Assembly (NCBI GenBank): GCA_018262505.1
Contig: JAGSYV010000008.1
Coordinates: 1-64,000, forward strand
Length of the DNA stretch: 64,000 bases
Source: Pseudomonadota bacterium
GTDB taxonomy: Bacteria > Pseudomonadota > Alphaproteobacteria > Rhizobiales > Pleomorphomonadaceae
Direction: 5' to 3'
Position 1 is the stretch's first letter. Each line of letters starts with the position of its first letter. The notes beneath the pieces were generated by a model that worked only from the letters and a program-made list of their open reading frames with translations, did not search any database and had not been told where the DNA came from. Positions 1-10,628 of this stretch are shown one piece after another. The translations under genes were made by a program, and so were the position numbers.

Positions 1-1229
<1,229 letters not shown>

Positions 1230-1230
1230 C

Positions 1231-2253
1231 TCAAGCCTCCTCGGAGAGGTTGGCGGCCAGGCGCTTCTGCCGGCGGACGGCGAGGAAGCGATCATGGCCG
1301 ACGGCGATCAGCAGGATGACGCCGGTGAGAATCTGTTGAACGAACTGGGAGATGCCGAGCAGCGTCAGGCCGATCAGCACCATGCCGAGCAGGAAGGTAC
1401 CGATCACCGGCCCCGTCAGGCCGCCGATGCCGCCCGACAGACTGACGCCGCCGATCACCGCCGCCGCGATGGCGCTCATCTCCATGCCGAGGCCAAGCGA
1501 CTCGGTTGCCGTCGACAGGCGGGCGACCATCAAGAGCGCGGCGAGGCCGGCGCAGAAGCCGCAGATCGAATAGGCGATGATCACCGTTCGCCCGACGTTG
1601 ATGCCGGCAAGGCGGGCCGCCTCGGCGTTGCCACCGACGGTGTAGATGTCGCGGCCGAAGCGGGTGCGGCCAAGCAGCACGCCAAACACCACCAGCGTGG
1701 CGATCATGATGAAGAAGGACAGCGGGAACCAGGGCATCTCGACCAGCGAAGACAGGCCGGTGGCCGAGCCGATGTCGAAATAGGTGTCGAGTCCCATGAT
1801 CCAGGGATCGCTGATCGGCGTCGTCGCCAGCTCAGGCACCAGTTGTCGCCCGGAAATGGCATAGACGAGGCCGCGGTAGGCGGCGAGCGTCGACAGCGTG
1901 GCGATGAACGGCTGCAGGCGCAGCTTGACGATCAACAGGCCGTTGAGCGCGCCGCATGCCGTCGCCACCAAAAGTACGACCGGAATGGCAACATAGCCCG
2001 GCACATCGAACATCAGCGTCAAGTCGAAGGCGACCATGCCGGCCAGGGCGAGGGTGGCGCCGACGGAAAGGTCGATGCCGCGCAGCAGGATGGGAAAGGA
2101 TTCGCCGATGGCCAGGATGGCTATGAAGGAGAACCCCGCCATGAGGTCCTCGAAATTGCTGGCCGTCGCAAAACTGGGCGCGAAAACGCAGAAGAATGCC
2201 AGCACGGCCAGGAAGAACAGGACGACGGCGATGAATGCGGATTGAACACGCAT
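1231..2253 (-). CDS. Sugar ABC transporter permease (RbsC family)
   Basis: 340-aa hydrophobic ORF; motifs GESFPILLRGIDLSVGATLALAGM and GGNAEAARLAGINV typical of RbsC-type permeases. Confidence 0.9.
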   Translation of the reverse strand: MRVQSAFIAVVLFFLAVLAFFCVFAPSFATASNFEDLMAGFSFIAILAIGESFPILLRGIDLSVGATLALAGMVAFDLTLMFDVPGYVAIPVVLLVATACGALNGLLIVKLRLQPFIATLSTLAAYRGLVYAISGRQLVPELATTPISDPWIMGLDTYFDIGSATGLSSLVEMPWFPLSFFIMIATLVVFGVLLGRTRFGRDIYTVGGNAEAARLAGINVGRTVIIAYSICGFCAGLAALLMVARLSTATESLGLGMEMSAIAAAVIGGVSLSGGIGGLTGPVIGTFLLGMVLIGLTLLGISQFVQQILTGVILLIAVGHDRFLAVRRQKRLAANLSEEA

Positions 2254-2405
2254 TGCGGACCTATGATCGGGTTTTAGCTTCAGCTCCGCTGACGAATGGT
2301 GCGTTCGGCTGGTACGTCAGCCGGCCGCCCGGCGGGGTTCTCGGCCGCTGCGGGGCTTGCAATCGACGGCCGACAGCCGATCGATCGCGTCGCGCTCGGT
2401 CTGGT

Positions 2406-2437
2406 CGGATCCGGGCAGCCTAGGCCACCCGGATCGC
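2406..2437. terminator. Intergenic hairpin downstream of the SBP gene (GATCCGGG...CCCGGATC)
   Basis: Inverted repeat read directly between SBP and permease; likely mRNA-stabilising or attenuating hairpin. Confidence 0.4.
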
Positions 2438-2459
2438 GCTTGAAAGTGCGGCTTGCCGC

Positions 2460-3494
2460 TTACCAGCGCTGCGACGGCTGGATCTGGCCCACCGTCTCCT
2501 TGGTGGCGATCACGTAGGGCATCAAGAGCTTGCCCTGCTGTTCGAACGCCTTGGCGGTGACCAGGCCGGAGGTCAGCACCGTGGCGGCAGCGGCGGCGAA
2601 GCGGCCCTGCTGGAACACATCCGTGTACTGCGTGCCGGTCAGCTCGCCCGCCTCGATCGACGCCAGCGCGTCCTTCTCGCCGTCGTTGCCGAAGATCACC
2701 ATCTTGCCGAGCAGACCCTTTTCCTTGACGACGTCGACCGCGCCGAGCGCCATCGAGTCGTTGACGCCGTAAACGCCGGCCAGATTCGGATTGGCGGCGA
2801 GAATGGTCGACAGCACGTCCTGGGCCTTCTTGCGCGACCAGTCGGCGACCTGATCGGCGACGACGCGGATGTCGGGGTAGTATTTCTTCAGGCCATCGAC
2901 GAAGCCATTGGTGCGCTGGTCACGGATGATGATGCCCGGGGGAGCATTGAGGATGGCGACGTCACCCTTGCCGCCGAGCTTTTCGCCCATCACCTTGGCG
3001 ATTTCCATGGCGCCGTAATAGTGGTTCATCTCCACGTGGGCGGCGTGCGCCTCGGTGGCATCGATGTTCAGCGTGATGACGATGATGCCCTTGCGCTTGG
3101 CCTTCTTGATCGACGGGGCGAGCGCCACGGAATCGCTCGGCTGCAGGAAGATCACCTTGGTGCCGTTGTTGATCAGCGTGTCCATCAGGCTGACCTGCAC
3201 TTCGACCTTGTTCTGGCCGTCGAGCTGGGTGTAGTCGACGGTCTGCTGGGTGCTCAACACTTCCTCGATGCCCTTGGACCAGCCGGCCGAGACAGTGTGC
3301 GGCTGGATCTGCAGGAAGGCCATCTTGACGCGCTCGTCGGCGCGGGCGGCACTGATGCCGATGACGCCGCTCGTCGGATCGATACCGGCCATCAGGCCGG
3401 TCGCAGCACCGGTCAGGGCGGCCGAGCCCAGGGCTATGGACTTGAGGATAGCGCGGCGGTCGGCCAACATTTTGCCTTCGTCTTTATGGGTCAT
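2460..3494 (-). CDS. Sugar ABC transporter periplasmic substrate-binding protein (RbsB-like)
   Basis: Tat/Sec-like N-terminus MLADRRAILKSIALGSAALTGAATGL; periplasmic-binding-protein fold sequence; first gene of operon. Confidence 0.88.
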   Translation of the reverse strand: MTHKDEGKMLADRRAILKSIALGSAALTGAATGLMAGIDPTSGVIGISAARADERVKMAFLQIQPHTVSAGWSKGIEEVLSTQQTVDYTQLDGQNKVEVQVSLMDTLINNGTKVIFLQPSDSVALAPSIKKAKRKGIIVITLNIDATEAHAAHVEMNHYYGAMEIAKVMGEKLGGKGDVAILNAPPGIIIRDQRTNGFVDGLKKYYPDIRVVADQVADWSRKKAQDVLSTILAANPNLAGVYGVNDSMALGAVDVVKEKGLLGKMVIFGNDGEKDALASIEAGELTGTQYTDVFQQGRFAAAAATVLTSGLVTAKAFEQQGKLLMPYVIATKETVGQIQPSQRW

Positions 3495-3530
3495 GTCTCT
3501 CTCCCTAATTTACGTTTTTCCCTTGGGTCC

Positions 3531-4448
3531 TCAACGCGCGGGGCGTTCGGCGCCGCGCACCGCCGTATAGACGGCATAGACGGATGTCGATGCCGTGATG
3601 AACAGTCGGTTGTTCTTGGGGCCACCGAAGCAGAGGTTGGCCACGGTCTCGGGCACATGGATGATGCCAAGCGGGCAGCCGTCCGGCGCGAAGATCTCGA
3701 CGCCGCGCGCCGTAGAAACCCAGAGGTTGCCGTATTCGTCGAGGCGGAAGCCGTCCGGTACTCCTTCCTCGACGGTGATCAGCACCTTGCCTTCGCCCAC
3801 CTGCCAGCCGTCTCCGAGCGGAAACGCCACGACGTGGCGATGGCCCGCCGCGTCGTGGGAGGCGGAGCTGTCGGCGACATAGAGCGTCCGCTCGTCGAGC
3901 GACAGGGCGAGACCGTTCGGCTTCAGCATCGAGCGGATCTTCGCCTCGACCTGGCCGGTGGCGGGATCGACGCGATAGACGAAGCAGCCGTCCTGCTCGG
4001 ACGGCGAGCGCTTGCCCTCGTAGTCGGTCATGATGCCGTAGGTCGGGTCGGTGAACCAGACGCCGCCATCGGAGGCCACGATCACGTCGTTGGGCGAATT
4101 GAGATGCCGCCCCTCGAAGGCGTCGGCGATCACGGTGCGTCGGCCGTCGAGTTCGAATCGGACGACCGAACGCGTCAGGTGCTCGCAGGCGAGGAGTCGG
4201 CCGGCGGGATCGATGGTGTGGCCATTGCAGTTGTTGGCGGCATGATCGAGGACGCGGACGCCGAGGTCGGCAATCCACTGGTACATCCTGCCCCGCGGAA
4301 TGTCCGACCAGATGAGGAAATCGCCTGTTGGAAAGTAGGCCGGCCCCTCGGTCCACAGGTGGCCGGTACTCAGTGTCTCGAGAGGGCTGCTCGGCAGCAC
4401 GAGCTGCCAAAGACGCTCGTCGAGCGCGGTTATGCGTTGCTGGCTCAT
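3531..4448 (-). CDS. SMP-30/gluconolactonase/LRE family protein
   Basis: TEGPAYFPTGDFLIWSDIPRGRMYQW, NSPNDVIVASDGGVWFTDPTYGI, KPNGLALSLDERTLYVADS; ATG at 4448 preferred over the longer ORF start. Confidence 0.88.
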   Translation of the reverse strand: MSQQRITALDERLWQLVLPSSPLETLSTGHLWTEGPAYFPTGDFLIWSDIPRGRMYQWIADLGVRVLDHAANNCNGHTIDPAGRLLACEHLTRSVVRFELDGRRTVIADAFEGRHLNSPNDVIVASDGGVWFTDPTYGIMTDYEGKRSPSEQDGCFVYRVDPATGQVEAKIRSMLKPNGLALSLDERTLYVADSSASHDAAGHRHVVAFPLGDGWQVGEGKVLITVEEGVPDGFRLDEYGNLWVSTARGVEIFAPDGCPLGIIHVPETVANLCFGGPKNNRLFITASTSVYAVYTAVRGAERPAR

Positions 4449-4534
4449 TGGCACGTAGGCCCTTGTCTTGGCGATTTCCTCAGTGTCATTGAAGCAGAGA
4501 CTGAAGGGGCGAGACAGCGCAGGTCCCACCTGGT

Positions 4535-4554
4535 TTTTGCGGGAACCCGCAAAA
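4535..4554. promoter_or_regulatory. Perfect palindrome TTTTGCGGG-AA-CCCGCAAAA between divergent genes
   Basis: 9-bp arms, 2-nt spacer, between SMP-30 (minus) and histidine kinase (plus). Confidence 0.5.
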
Positions 4555-4625
4555 CTTGACGCGCTTTTACGCTGGCGTCATGGCGGAGCTGCGCCGACAA
4601 TTGCCGTGTTGTTCATGAGGCCACC

Positions 4626-5876
4626 ATGCTGAGTCGTGCCCCGTTCGATCTGCAACGCATCATGGCGGTCCTGAAGTCGATCACCGGCCAGCTCGATCTC
4701 AAGTGCGTCGTCCAGGCGGTGTCGACGGCGGTGATCGACATCCTGCCGCACGACCATATCGACGTGGCCCTGATGAATGCCGACCGCACGATCGTCTCCA
4801 CTTACGAGGCGGGGCTTCATACGGAATGGGATATCGAGTCGCGCGGCACGCGGTCCGTCGCTGTCAGTCCCATCCGCAGCCTTTTCATGGGCGAGGTCGA
4901 CAGCATCATCACCGTGGATGCCCAGGCCGACCCGCGCTTCCATTTCGAGGGCGCCTGGTCGAAGCCGATCTTCGACGCCGGTCTGCGCGCCCGCCTGCAC
5001 GTGCCGGTGCTGGTGGAGGGACGGATCATCGGTGCGCTGTCCTTTTCGACACAGGTGCCCGACACCTACAGCGAGGCCGATCTCGACAATGCGCGAATGG
5101 TCGCCGACATCCTCGCCGCCTACATGTTCGCCCTCCAACAGAGCGACTTGGCGGCCCGCCGGGAAATCAAGCGGGTGGAGGCAGAAGCGCGTGCCGAGGG
5201 CCTTCGCATCGGCGCCCGCCATCTCACCGAGGAGCTGGAGAACGCCCGGCAGGCCATCGGCATGGACCTGCATGACCAGACGCTCGCCGACCTGTCGCGC
5301 ATTTCGCGCAACCTGAAGCGGCTCGAAGGCAAGACCAACCTCCGAGGCAGCGAGCTGCAGCCGATCCAGGACGACATCTCGCACTGCCTCACCGAGCTCC
5401 GGGTGATCATCGACAACGCCCGCCCGTCGGTGCTGCAATTCTTCGGCTTCTCCGAAGCCATCGAGGCCGTGCTCGACCGGTATGCCCGCGCATCGGCCAA
5501 GCCGCTGGTCTGCCGGCTGCGTGACGAGGGCTGCGCGGCGATCGACGCTCTGCCCGCCAACACCCAGGTGGCGCTCTACCGCATCGTTCAGGAAGCCATC
5601 AACAATGCCGGCCGCCACTCCGGCGCCTCCACCATCGAGGTCCAGGTGTGTTCCGATGAAAAGGGCATCCGCATTTCCATCGTCGATGATGGCTGTGGTC
5701 TGCCGCAAACACCCGGCAAACGCACCGGCGGCCTTGCCAACATGCGTACCCGCGCCTCGCTGATCGAGGCGGAGCTGACGGTGACATCCGGCGTCGAAGG
5801 CATCGGGACCCAACTGAGCATCACCATTCCGCTGGCCCGGCCACCTGAGCCGGCGCGAGTCCGGGAGGCAGAATGA
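4626..5876 (+). CDS. GAF-domain sensor histidine kinase (NarX/DegS-type)
   Basis: GAF-like N-terminus; DHisKA_3-type DLHDQTLADLSRISRNL; HATPase LYRIVQEAINNAGRHSGAS...IVDDGCGL. Confidence 0.85.
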   Translation: MLSRAPFDLQRIMAVLKSITGQLDLKCVVQAVSTAVIDILPHDHIDVALMNADRTIVSTYEAGLHTEWDIESRGTRSVAVSPIRSLFMGEVDSIITVDAQADPRFHFEGAWSKPIFDAGLRARLHVPVLVEGRIIGALSFSTQVPDTYSEADLDNARMVADILAAYMFALQQSDLAARREIKRVEAEARAEGLRIGARHLTEELENARQAIGMDLHDQTLADLSRISRNLKRLEGKTNLRGSELQPIQDDISHCLTELRVIIDNARPSVLQFFGFSEAIEAVLDRYARASAKPLVCRLRDEGCAAIDALPANTQVALYRIVQEAINNAGRHSGASTIEVQVCSDEKGIRISIVDDGCGLPQTPGKRTGGLANMRTRASLIEAELTVTSGVEGIGTQLSITIPLARPPEPARVREAE

Positions 5877-6628
5877 GCATCTATCTGATCGCCGAGGACG
5901 ATGTGCTGCATCGCGGCTTCCTGCGCGAGGTTATCGCACTCGGCGAAATCGACTGCGAGCAGGTCATCGAAGCGGAGAACGGCGAGGATGCCATCCGCCT
6001 CGCCCATGAGCATGAGCTCAAGGGCGTCATCCTCGATTTGCAGATGCCGAAGAAGACCGGCGTTCAGGCGGCGAAGGCGATCTGGGCCGAGAACCCGGCG
6101 ATGCCGATCATCTTCTGGTCCAACTACGCCGATGAGGCTTACGTCCGCGGCGTCGCCCGCATCGTGCCGGCCGGCGCTACCTACGGCTATCTCCTGAAGA
6201 CGGCGTCCAAGGACCGGCTGCGGCGGGCGATCCAGTGCGTGTTCGTCGAGGGGCAGAACATCATCGACCGTGAGGTTCGGGGCCTGCAAAAGCGCGGGCA
6301 GAAGAGCTCGGACGAGCTGACGGAGGTCGAGTATGAAATCCTGCTCGATATCGCCATCGGCCTCACCGATCAGGCGATCGCTGCCCGTCGCAACATGTCA
6401 ATGCGCACCGTGCAAGGGCGATTGCAGCAGCTCTACGCCAAGCTTGGGCTCGCCTCCCTTCCCTTGATGTCGGACGGGCGCGCTGTCTTCAACAGTCGCT
6501 CGCGCGCCGTTGCACTGGCGCTATCCAGCCGGATCATCAACTCCAAGACGATCGAGATTGCCGAATCCGACTACCAGCAGGACCCTGACCGCGGCCTCCG
6601 TCTAGGCGACAGCCGTTCATCCCGTTAA
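5873..6628 (+). CDS. Response regulator with LuxR/NarL-like HTH output
   Basis: Receiver MSIYLIAEDDVLHRGFL...GVILDLQMPKKTG; C-terminal ELTEVEYEILLDIAIGLTDQAIAARRNMSMRTVQGRLQQLYAKLG; overlaps kinase stop. Confidence 0.85.
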   Translation: MSIYLIAEDDVLHRGFLREVIALGEIDCEQVIEAENGEDAIRLAHEHELKGVILDLQMPKKTGVQAAKAIWAENPAMPIIFWSNYADEAYVRGVARIVPAGATYGYLLKTASKDRLRRAIQCVFVEGQNIIDREVRGLQKRGQKSSDELTEVEYEILLDIAIGLTDQAIAARRNMSMRTVQGRLQQLYAKLGLASLPLMSDGRAVFNSRSRAVALALSSRIINSKTIEIAESDYQQDPDRGLRLGDSRSSR

Positions 6629-6653
6629 GCGGAAAGCGCTCGGCGGCCACAAG

Positions 6654-7448
6654 CTAACCCGGATAAGCATCTGTCCCCAGGCAAGCGATCGAAGTGAGTG
6701 CCGGGAACGGTGAAGGGTCGTCCGCCTTGATAAGGTGGTGAAGGCGTATCCATTCGGTAGACCGCTTCGGAAAGCGCACCCTTTGGCCGACGCCGGTTTT
6801 TCTCAGATCGATTGCAAGATCGGACCCGTCGGAAAAAGAAAGGACGGCCCGCCTCCACCAGGCGTCGTGCGGAAAATCGGCACGCGTATGCAAGACAATC
6901 TCGTCGAGGAACACCTGGCGGCCGAAAGCCACGGTCAGCTCCGCCTCGGGATTGCGATTGATTCCCCAACTGGTATAGGGCCATTCGCCATGCCCTCTGG
7001 TCGCCGTCAGTCCGTCTATGGCGTTGCGGGCGGCAAACAGCGGCTCGCCACGCGTCACTGCATTGGCGGAGGCGTGCGGAAAGGCGCTGCTTTCGGGATG
7101 ATCGAACGGGTTCAGCGCCAGATCGCGCCGCGTGGTGACCTCTTCGCTCGTCGCGAGCCGCGCCGAGAGAAAATGCCGCTTGCCGGCAAAGGCGAAGGGG
7201 GCAAAGGCTTTCGCGGCGTCACCGAAGAGCAGCGAAAAGTCGAAGCGCCCTTCCGGCAGCCATAACAGCGGACAGGCCTGGGTATCGTCGAGACGAACCC
7301 AGACATGCGCGGCCGTTCCTTCCGTCTCAAGGACAATGCGATCACCCGGCGCATAAACCGCCGAATAAACCAGTTGGACCTCGGTCTCCTCGCGGGCTTC
7401 CGCGCGAACGAAGCCGTCGGCGCCAACGATTTTCAGCTGAATGGGCAT
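6654..7448 (-). CDS. Uncharacterised protein, possible discoidin/carbohydrate-binding-like C-terminal domain, in polysaccharide operon
   Basis: ATG at 7448 gives MPIQLKIVGADGFVRAEAREETEVQL...; NAIDGLTATRGHGEWPYTSWGINRNPEAELTVAFGRQVFLDEIVLHTRADFPHDAWW resembles F5/8-type C domains. Confidence 0.55.
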   Translation of the reverse strand: MPIQLKIVGADGFVRAEAREETEVQLVYSAVYAPGDRIVLETEGTAAHVWVRLDDTQACPLLWLPEGRFDFSLLFGDAAKAFAPFAFAGKRHFLSARLATSEEVTTRRDLALNPFDHPESSAFPHASANAVTRGEPLFAARNAIDGLTATRGHGEWPYTSWGINRNPEAELTVAFGRQVFLDEIVLHTRADFPHDAWWRRAVLSFSDGSDLAIDLRKTGVGQRVRFPKRSTEWIRLHHLIKADDPSPFPALTSIACLGTDAYPG

Positions 7449-7525
7449 TCCTCGCTCCCGGGATGAGCGCCGCGACGGCACAGTACGCCGCGGCGTCCCC
7501 TTTGCTTGTCTTGGGTCATCTTTCA

Positions 7526-7550
7526 GGGAAAGCGGCTTGCCGCTTTTCCC
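7526..7550. terminator. Hairpin GGGAAAGCGG...CCGCTTTTCCC downstream of the SBP gene
   Basis: Near-perfect inverted repeat in the intergenic gap. Confidence 0.5.
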
Positions 7551-7583
7551 GCCCGATGCCCAAACCATGGCGCCATACGGGCG

Positions 7584-8852
7584 TCACTGTCCGATGATGT
7601 TCCCCACCGTCTTGTTCATTTCGGCGATGCCGTCTTCGACCGTCTCGTTCTTGGTCATGATCGAATCGTGGACGCGATTGAGCGCCACTTCGATCTGCGG
7701 CGCCTTGGGATGAACCGGCATCTCGAGATAGCCCTTCTCGATGGTGAGCGCGGCCTTGCTGTTTTCGTCCTTCGGGAAACCGTCAATGGACGTAATGGTG
7801 TCGATCACCTTGGCATCACGCAGGGCGGGGATGGTGCCGGTCGAGGCGATGATCGTCGCGCCCTCGGGGCCGGTCACGAACTTGACGAAGTCGAGGGCCG
7901 CTTCCTTGTGGCTCGACTGCTTGTTGACGGCGAGCGACGTGATGGTGGCGATCGTGGTGCCCGCCTTGACGCCATCCGGATGCGGATACTTGACGATACC
8001 CCAGTTGACCGACTTGGACTCGCCGGATTTGATCTTGGTGATCTGCGTCGCGGCGAACCAAGTTCCCATCGGCAGCGTTGCAATCGTATTATTGAAGAAG
8101 GGCGCCGAATAATGGGTGTTCGACGTCTTCAGCATTGCGTAGTCGGGAACAATGCCGTCGCTCTGCAGCTTGATCGCCCGCTCGTACCACGGCTTCAGGA
8201 AATCGTAGTTGCCGTTCACGACGGTGTGCTTGCCATCGAGAATGCCGAATAGCTCGACCGTGCTGCGCCAGATATGGAAGATGCTGCCGTAGACCTTGTC
8301 GGAGCCGGAGCCGCTGGTCATCTTCCGCGCCAGCTCGTCATACTGCGCCACGGTCATGTCGTTCGACGGATAGGCGACACCGGCCTTGTCGAACAAATCC
8401 TTGTTGTAATAGACGACCCAGAAATCGCTGCGGAACGGTAGAGCGTAGACCTTGTCCTTGATGGTGATCTGCTCGATCAGGCCGGAATAGGCGGCCGGGT
8501 CGATGGCATTGTCCTTCATGTAGCCGGTCAGATCCTCAAGCTGGCCGGCGCGGACAACGTTGGCGTAGCCAGGAATATCCTTGATGGTCAGGACGTCGAG
8601 GTCGTCGGCGCCGCCGGTCAGTTGCGTGCTCAGCATCGTCTGATAGTCGGTCGAGCCAAGATCGACATAGTCGATCTTCACGTTCGGATGCTTGGCCTGA
8701 TAGGCGGCAATGAGGGGCTGATAGTAGGCGGTTTTGTCCCAATCCCACAGCGCCCACTTGATGGTTTCGCTGTCGGCAGCAAAGGCGTGGCCGACAACAG
8801 CGACCGAAGCGACGGCGGACATCGCCGCCGCGAAGGCTTTCAGGTGTTTCAT
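7584..8852 (-). CDS. Carbohydrate ABC transporter extracellular substrate-binding protein (family 1)
   Basis: Signal peptide MKHLKAFAAAMSAVASVAVVGHAFA; ESBP-1-like sequence. Confidence 0.88.
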   Translation of the reverse strand: MKHLKAFAAAMSAVASVAVVGHAFAADSETIKWALWDWDKTAYYQPLIAAYQAKHPNVKIDYVDLGSTDYQTMLSTQLTGGADDLDVLTIKDIPGYANVVRAGQLEDLTGYMKDNAIDPAAYSGLIEQITIKDKVYALPFRSDFWVVYYNKDLFDKAGVAYPSNDMTVAQYDELARKMTSGSGSDKVYGSIFHIWRSTVELFGILDGKHTVVNGNYDFLKPWYERAIKLQSDGIVPDYAMLKTSNTHYSAPFFNNTIATLPMGTWFAATQITKIKSGESKSVNWGIVKYPHPDGVKAGTTIATITSLAVNKQSSHKEAALDFVKFVTGPEGATIIASTGTIPALRDAKVIDTITSIDGFPKDENSKAALTIEKGYLEMPVHPKAPQIEVALNRVHDSIMTKNETVEDGIAEMNKTVGNIIGQ

Positions 8853-8892
8853 CTCTCTCTCCCTCGATTTCGGATGCCGTAGGCACCCCCTG

Positions 8893-9600
8893 TCAAACCA
8901 TGCTTCCCGCACCCGTCGCCCCACGGGCGAGCGACTGGTAGCGGATGAGCGCGCGCTGGCTCTGGAAGGTCATCACCAGTGCGCAAAACGAAAAGCCGAA
9001 GGTGGCCGGAATGAAGATGCTGACCGGATAGGCGGCGACATGGACCAGCCAGACCACGGCGCAGAGCAGCAGCGCGGCAAGCCCCGGCACGAAGCCAGCG
9101 ACGGTCATCAGGCAGGCGGTGCCGAGCAGCCGCCAAGTGGACAGGCTGGTCAGCAAGATCAGCGTAAAGCTGTGTGAGGCCATGAGCAGCAGCAGGATGG
9201 TGCCGAACAGCGACACCACGACCGCCAGCACGAAAAGCGGCTCCTCAGCTGCGGCTCTCGCATAGACAGCGATGGCAGCGACGCCGAGAGCCAAGGCCGC
9301 TCCGAAGATCCAGCCGACAAGGCTAGCGCGCCGGAACTCCCGCCGGAAAGTCTCCCAAAAGTCCCGCCAGAGATAGTGGTTCTCGTCGCGGATCATCGTG
9401 GTCGTGATGCGCGTCGTTCCAGCCAGCATCGCCGGAATGGTGACGACCGGCAGCGCGAACAGCACCATGAGCAGGTTGAGCTTGAACAGCTCCCACCATT
9501 CGCGCGCCAGGATTTCGACAAAAAGCGCTACGCCCGTTCTGGGCGGCGCGTTCCTGTCGATCTCCTTCACGTCGCCACGGCGGGCGCCAAACCTCCACAT
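8893..9600 (-). CDS. DUF624 (YesL-like) membrane protein
   Basis: EWWELFKLNLLMVLFALPVVTIPAMLAGTTRITTTMIRDENHYLWRDFW is typical YesL/DUF624. Confidence 0.8.
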   Translation of the reverse strand: MWRFGARRGDVKEIDRNAPPRTGVALFVEILAREWWELFKLNLLMVLFALPVVTIPAMLAGTTRITTTMIRDENHYLWRDFWETFRREFRRASLVGWIFGAALALGVAAIAVYARAAAEEPLFVLAVVVSLFGTILLLLMASHSFTLILLTSLSTWRLLGTACLMTVAGFVPGLAALLLCAVVWLVHVAAYPVSIFIPATFGFSFCALVMTFQSQRALIRYQSLARGATGAGSMV

Positions 9601-9617
9601 ACCGACCTCCCTCGACC

Positions 9618-10598
9618 TCAGTTGAAGATGGTTTTCTCACTCTCTCCGTCGAACAGATGCAGCTTGGTGGTGTCGATGCCGAGCGTCACCACGTCGCCGT
9701 CACGCGCCTTGCAGCGCGGAGGCACCTTGGCCACCAGCTTGGTTCCATTGACCAGGAGATGGAGATGAACCTCCGATCCCATGGGCTCGGCGAGTTCGAC
9801 TGTCGTTCTGATCGGCGTTGTGGTCGCCTGCCCCATGTAGGAGGAGGCATCATCGTGCAAGTCTTCAGGCCGGATACCGAGCATGCAGTCGCGTTCGAGC
9901 CAAGACGCCAACGCCGCTTCGCCGGCACGCTCGGGTAATGGAATGAGGTCGGCACCGAAGCGGGCGGCGAAGCCGGCCGCAGTCCGCTCGATGCGCACGG
10001 GCAGCATGTTCATCTGCGGCGAGCCAATGAAGCTGGCGACGAACATGTTGCAGGGATTGTCGTAGAGGTTCTGCGGCGTGTCGACCTGCTGGATGAAGCC
10101 GTCCTTCATCACCACGATGCGGTCGGCCATGGTCATCGCCTCCACCTGATCGTGGGTGACGTAGATGAAGGTGGTGCCAAGGCTCTTGTGCAGCTTGGAG
10201 ATCTCGACACGCATCGTCGCACGCAGCTTGGCGTCGAGGTTGCTGAGCGGCTCGTCGAGCAGGAACACGGCGGGATTGCGCACCATGGCCCGTCCCAGCG
10301 CCACGCGCTGGCGCTGACCGCCGCTCAGCGCCTTCGGCTTGCGGTTGAGCAGATGCTCGATATCGAGAATCCTGGCAGCTTCGCGAACCTTGGCGTCGAT
10401 CTCGGCGCGCGGCGCCTTCCTGAGCTCGAGACCGAAGGCCATGTTCTTGTAGACCGTCATATGCGGATAGAGCGCATAATTCTGGAACACCATGGCGATG
10501 TCGCGGTCCTTGGACTCCAGATCGTTGACGAGGGCGTCGTCGATGTAGAGCAGGGAGCCGTAGGTCTTCTGAATGTTGCGAAGCGAAATGCCCGCCAT
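9618..10598 (-). CDS. Carbohydrate ABC transporter ATP-binding protein (UgpC/MsmX type)
   Basis: LSGGQRQRVALGRAMVRNPAVFLLDEPLSNLDAKLR with C-terminal TOBE-like region. The annotated N-terminus lacks a clear Walker A (see findings). Confidence 0.85.
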   Translation of the reverse strand: MAGISLRNIQKTYGSLLYIDDALVNDLESKDRDIAMVFQNYALYPHMTVYKNMAFGLELRKAPRAEIDAKVREAARILDIEHLLNRKPKALSGGQRQRVALGRAMVRNPAVFLLDEPLSNLDAKLRATMRVEISKLHKSLGTTFIYVTHDQVEAMTMADRIVVMKDGFIQQVDTPQNLYDNPCNMFVASFIGSPQMNMLPVRIERTAAGFAARFGADLIPLPERAGEAALASWLERDCMLGIRPEDLHDDASSYMGQATTTPIRTTVELAEPMGSEVHLHLLVNGTKLVAKVPPRCKARDGDVVTLGIDTTKLHLFDGESEKTIFN

Positions 10599-10628
10599 GA
10601 CGGTCCTCCGATTGCTCAGCTTCGCCCG

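Noticed and set aside
3021-4559. 512-aa plus-strand ORF
   Set aside because: Antisense to SBP and SMP-30 genes; no recognisable motifs
4578-5813. 411-aa minus-strand ORF
   Set aside because: Antisense to GAF histidine kinase
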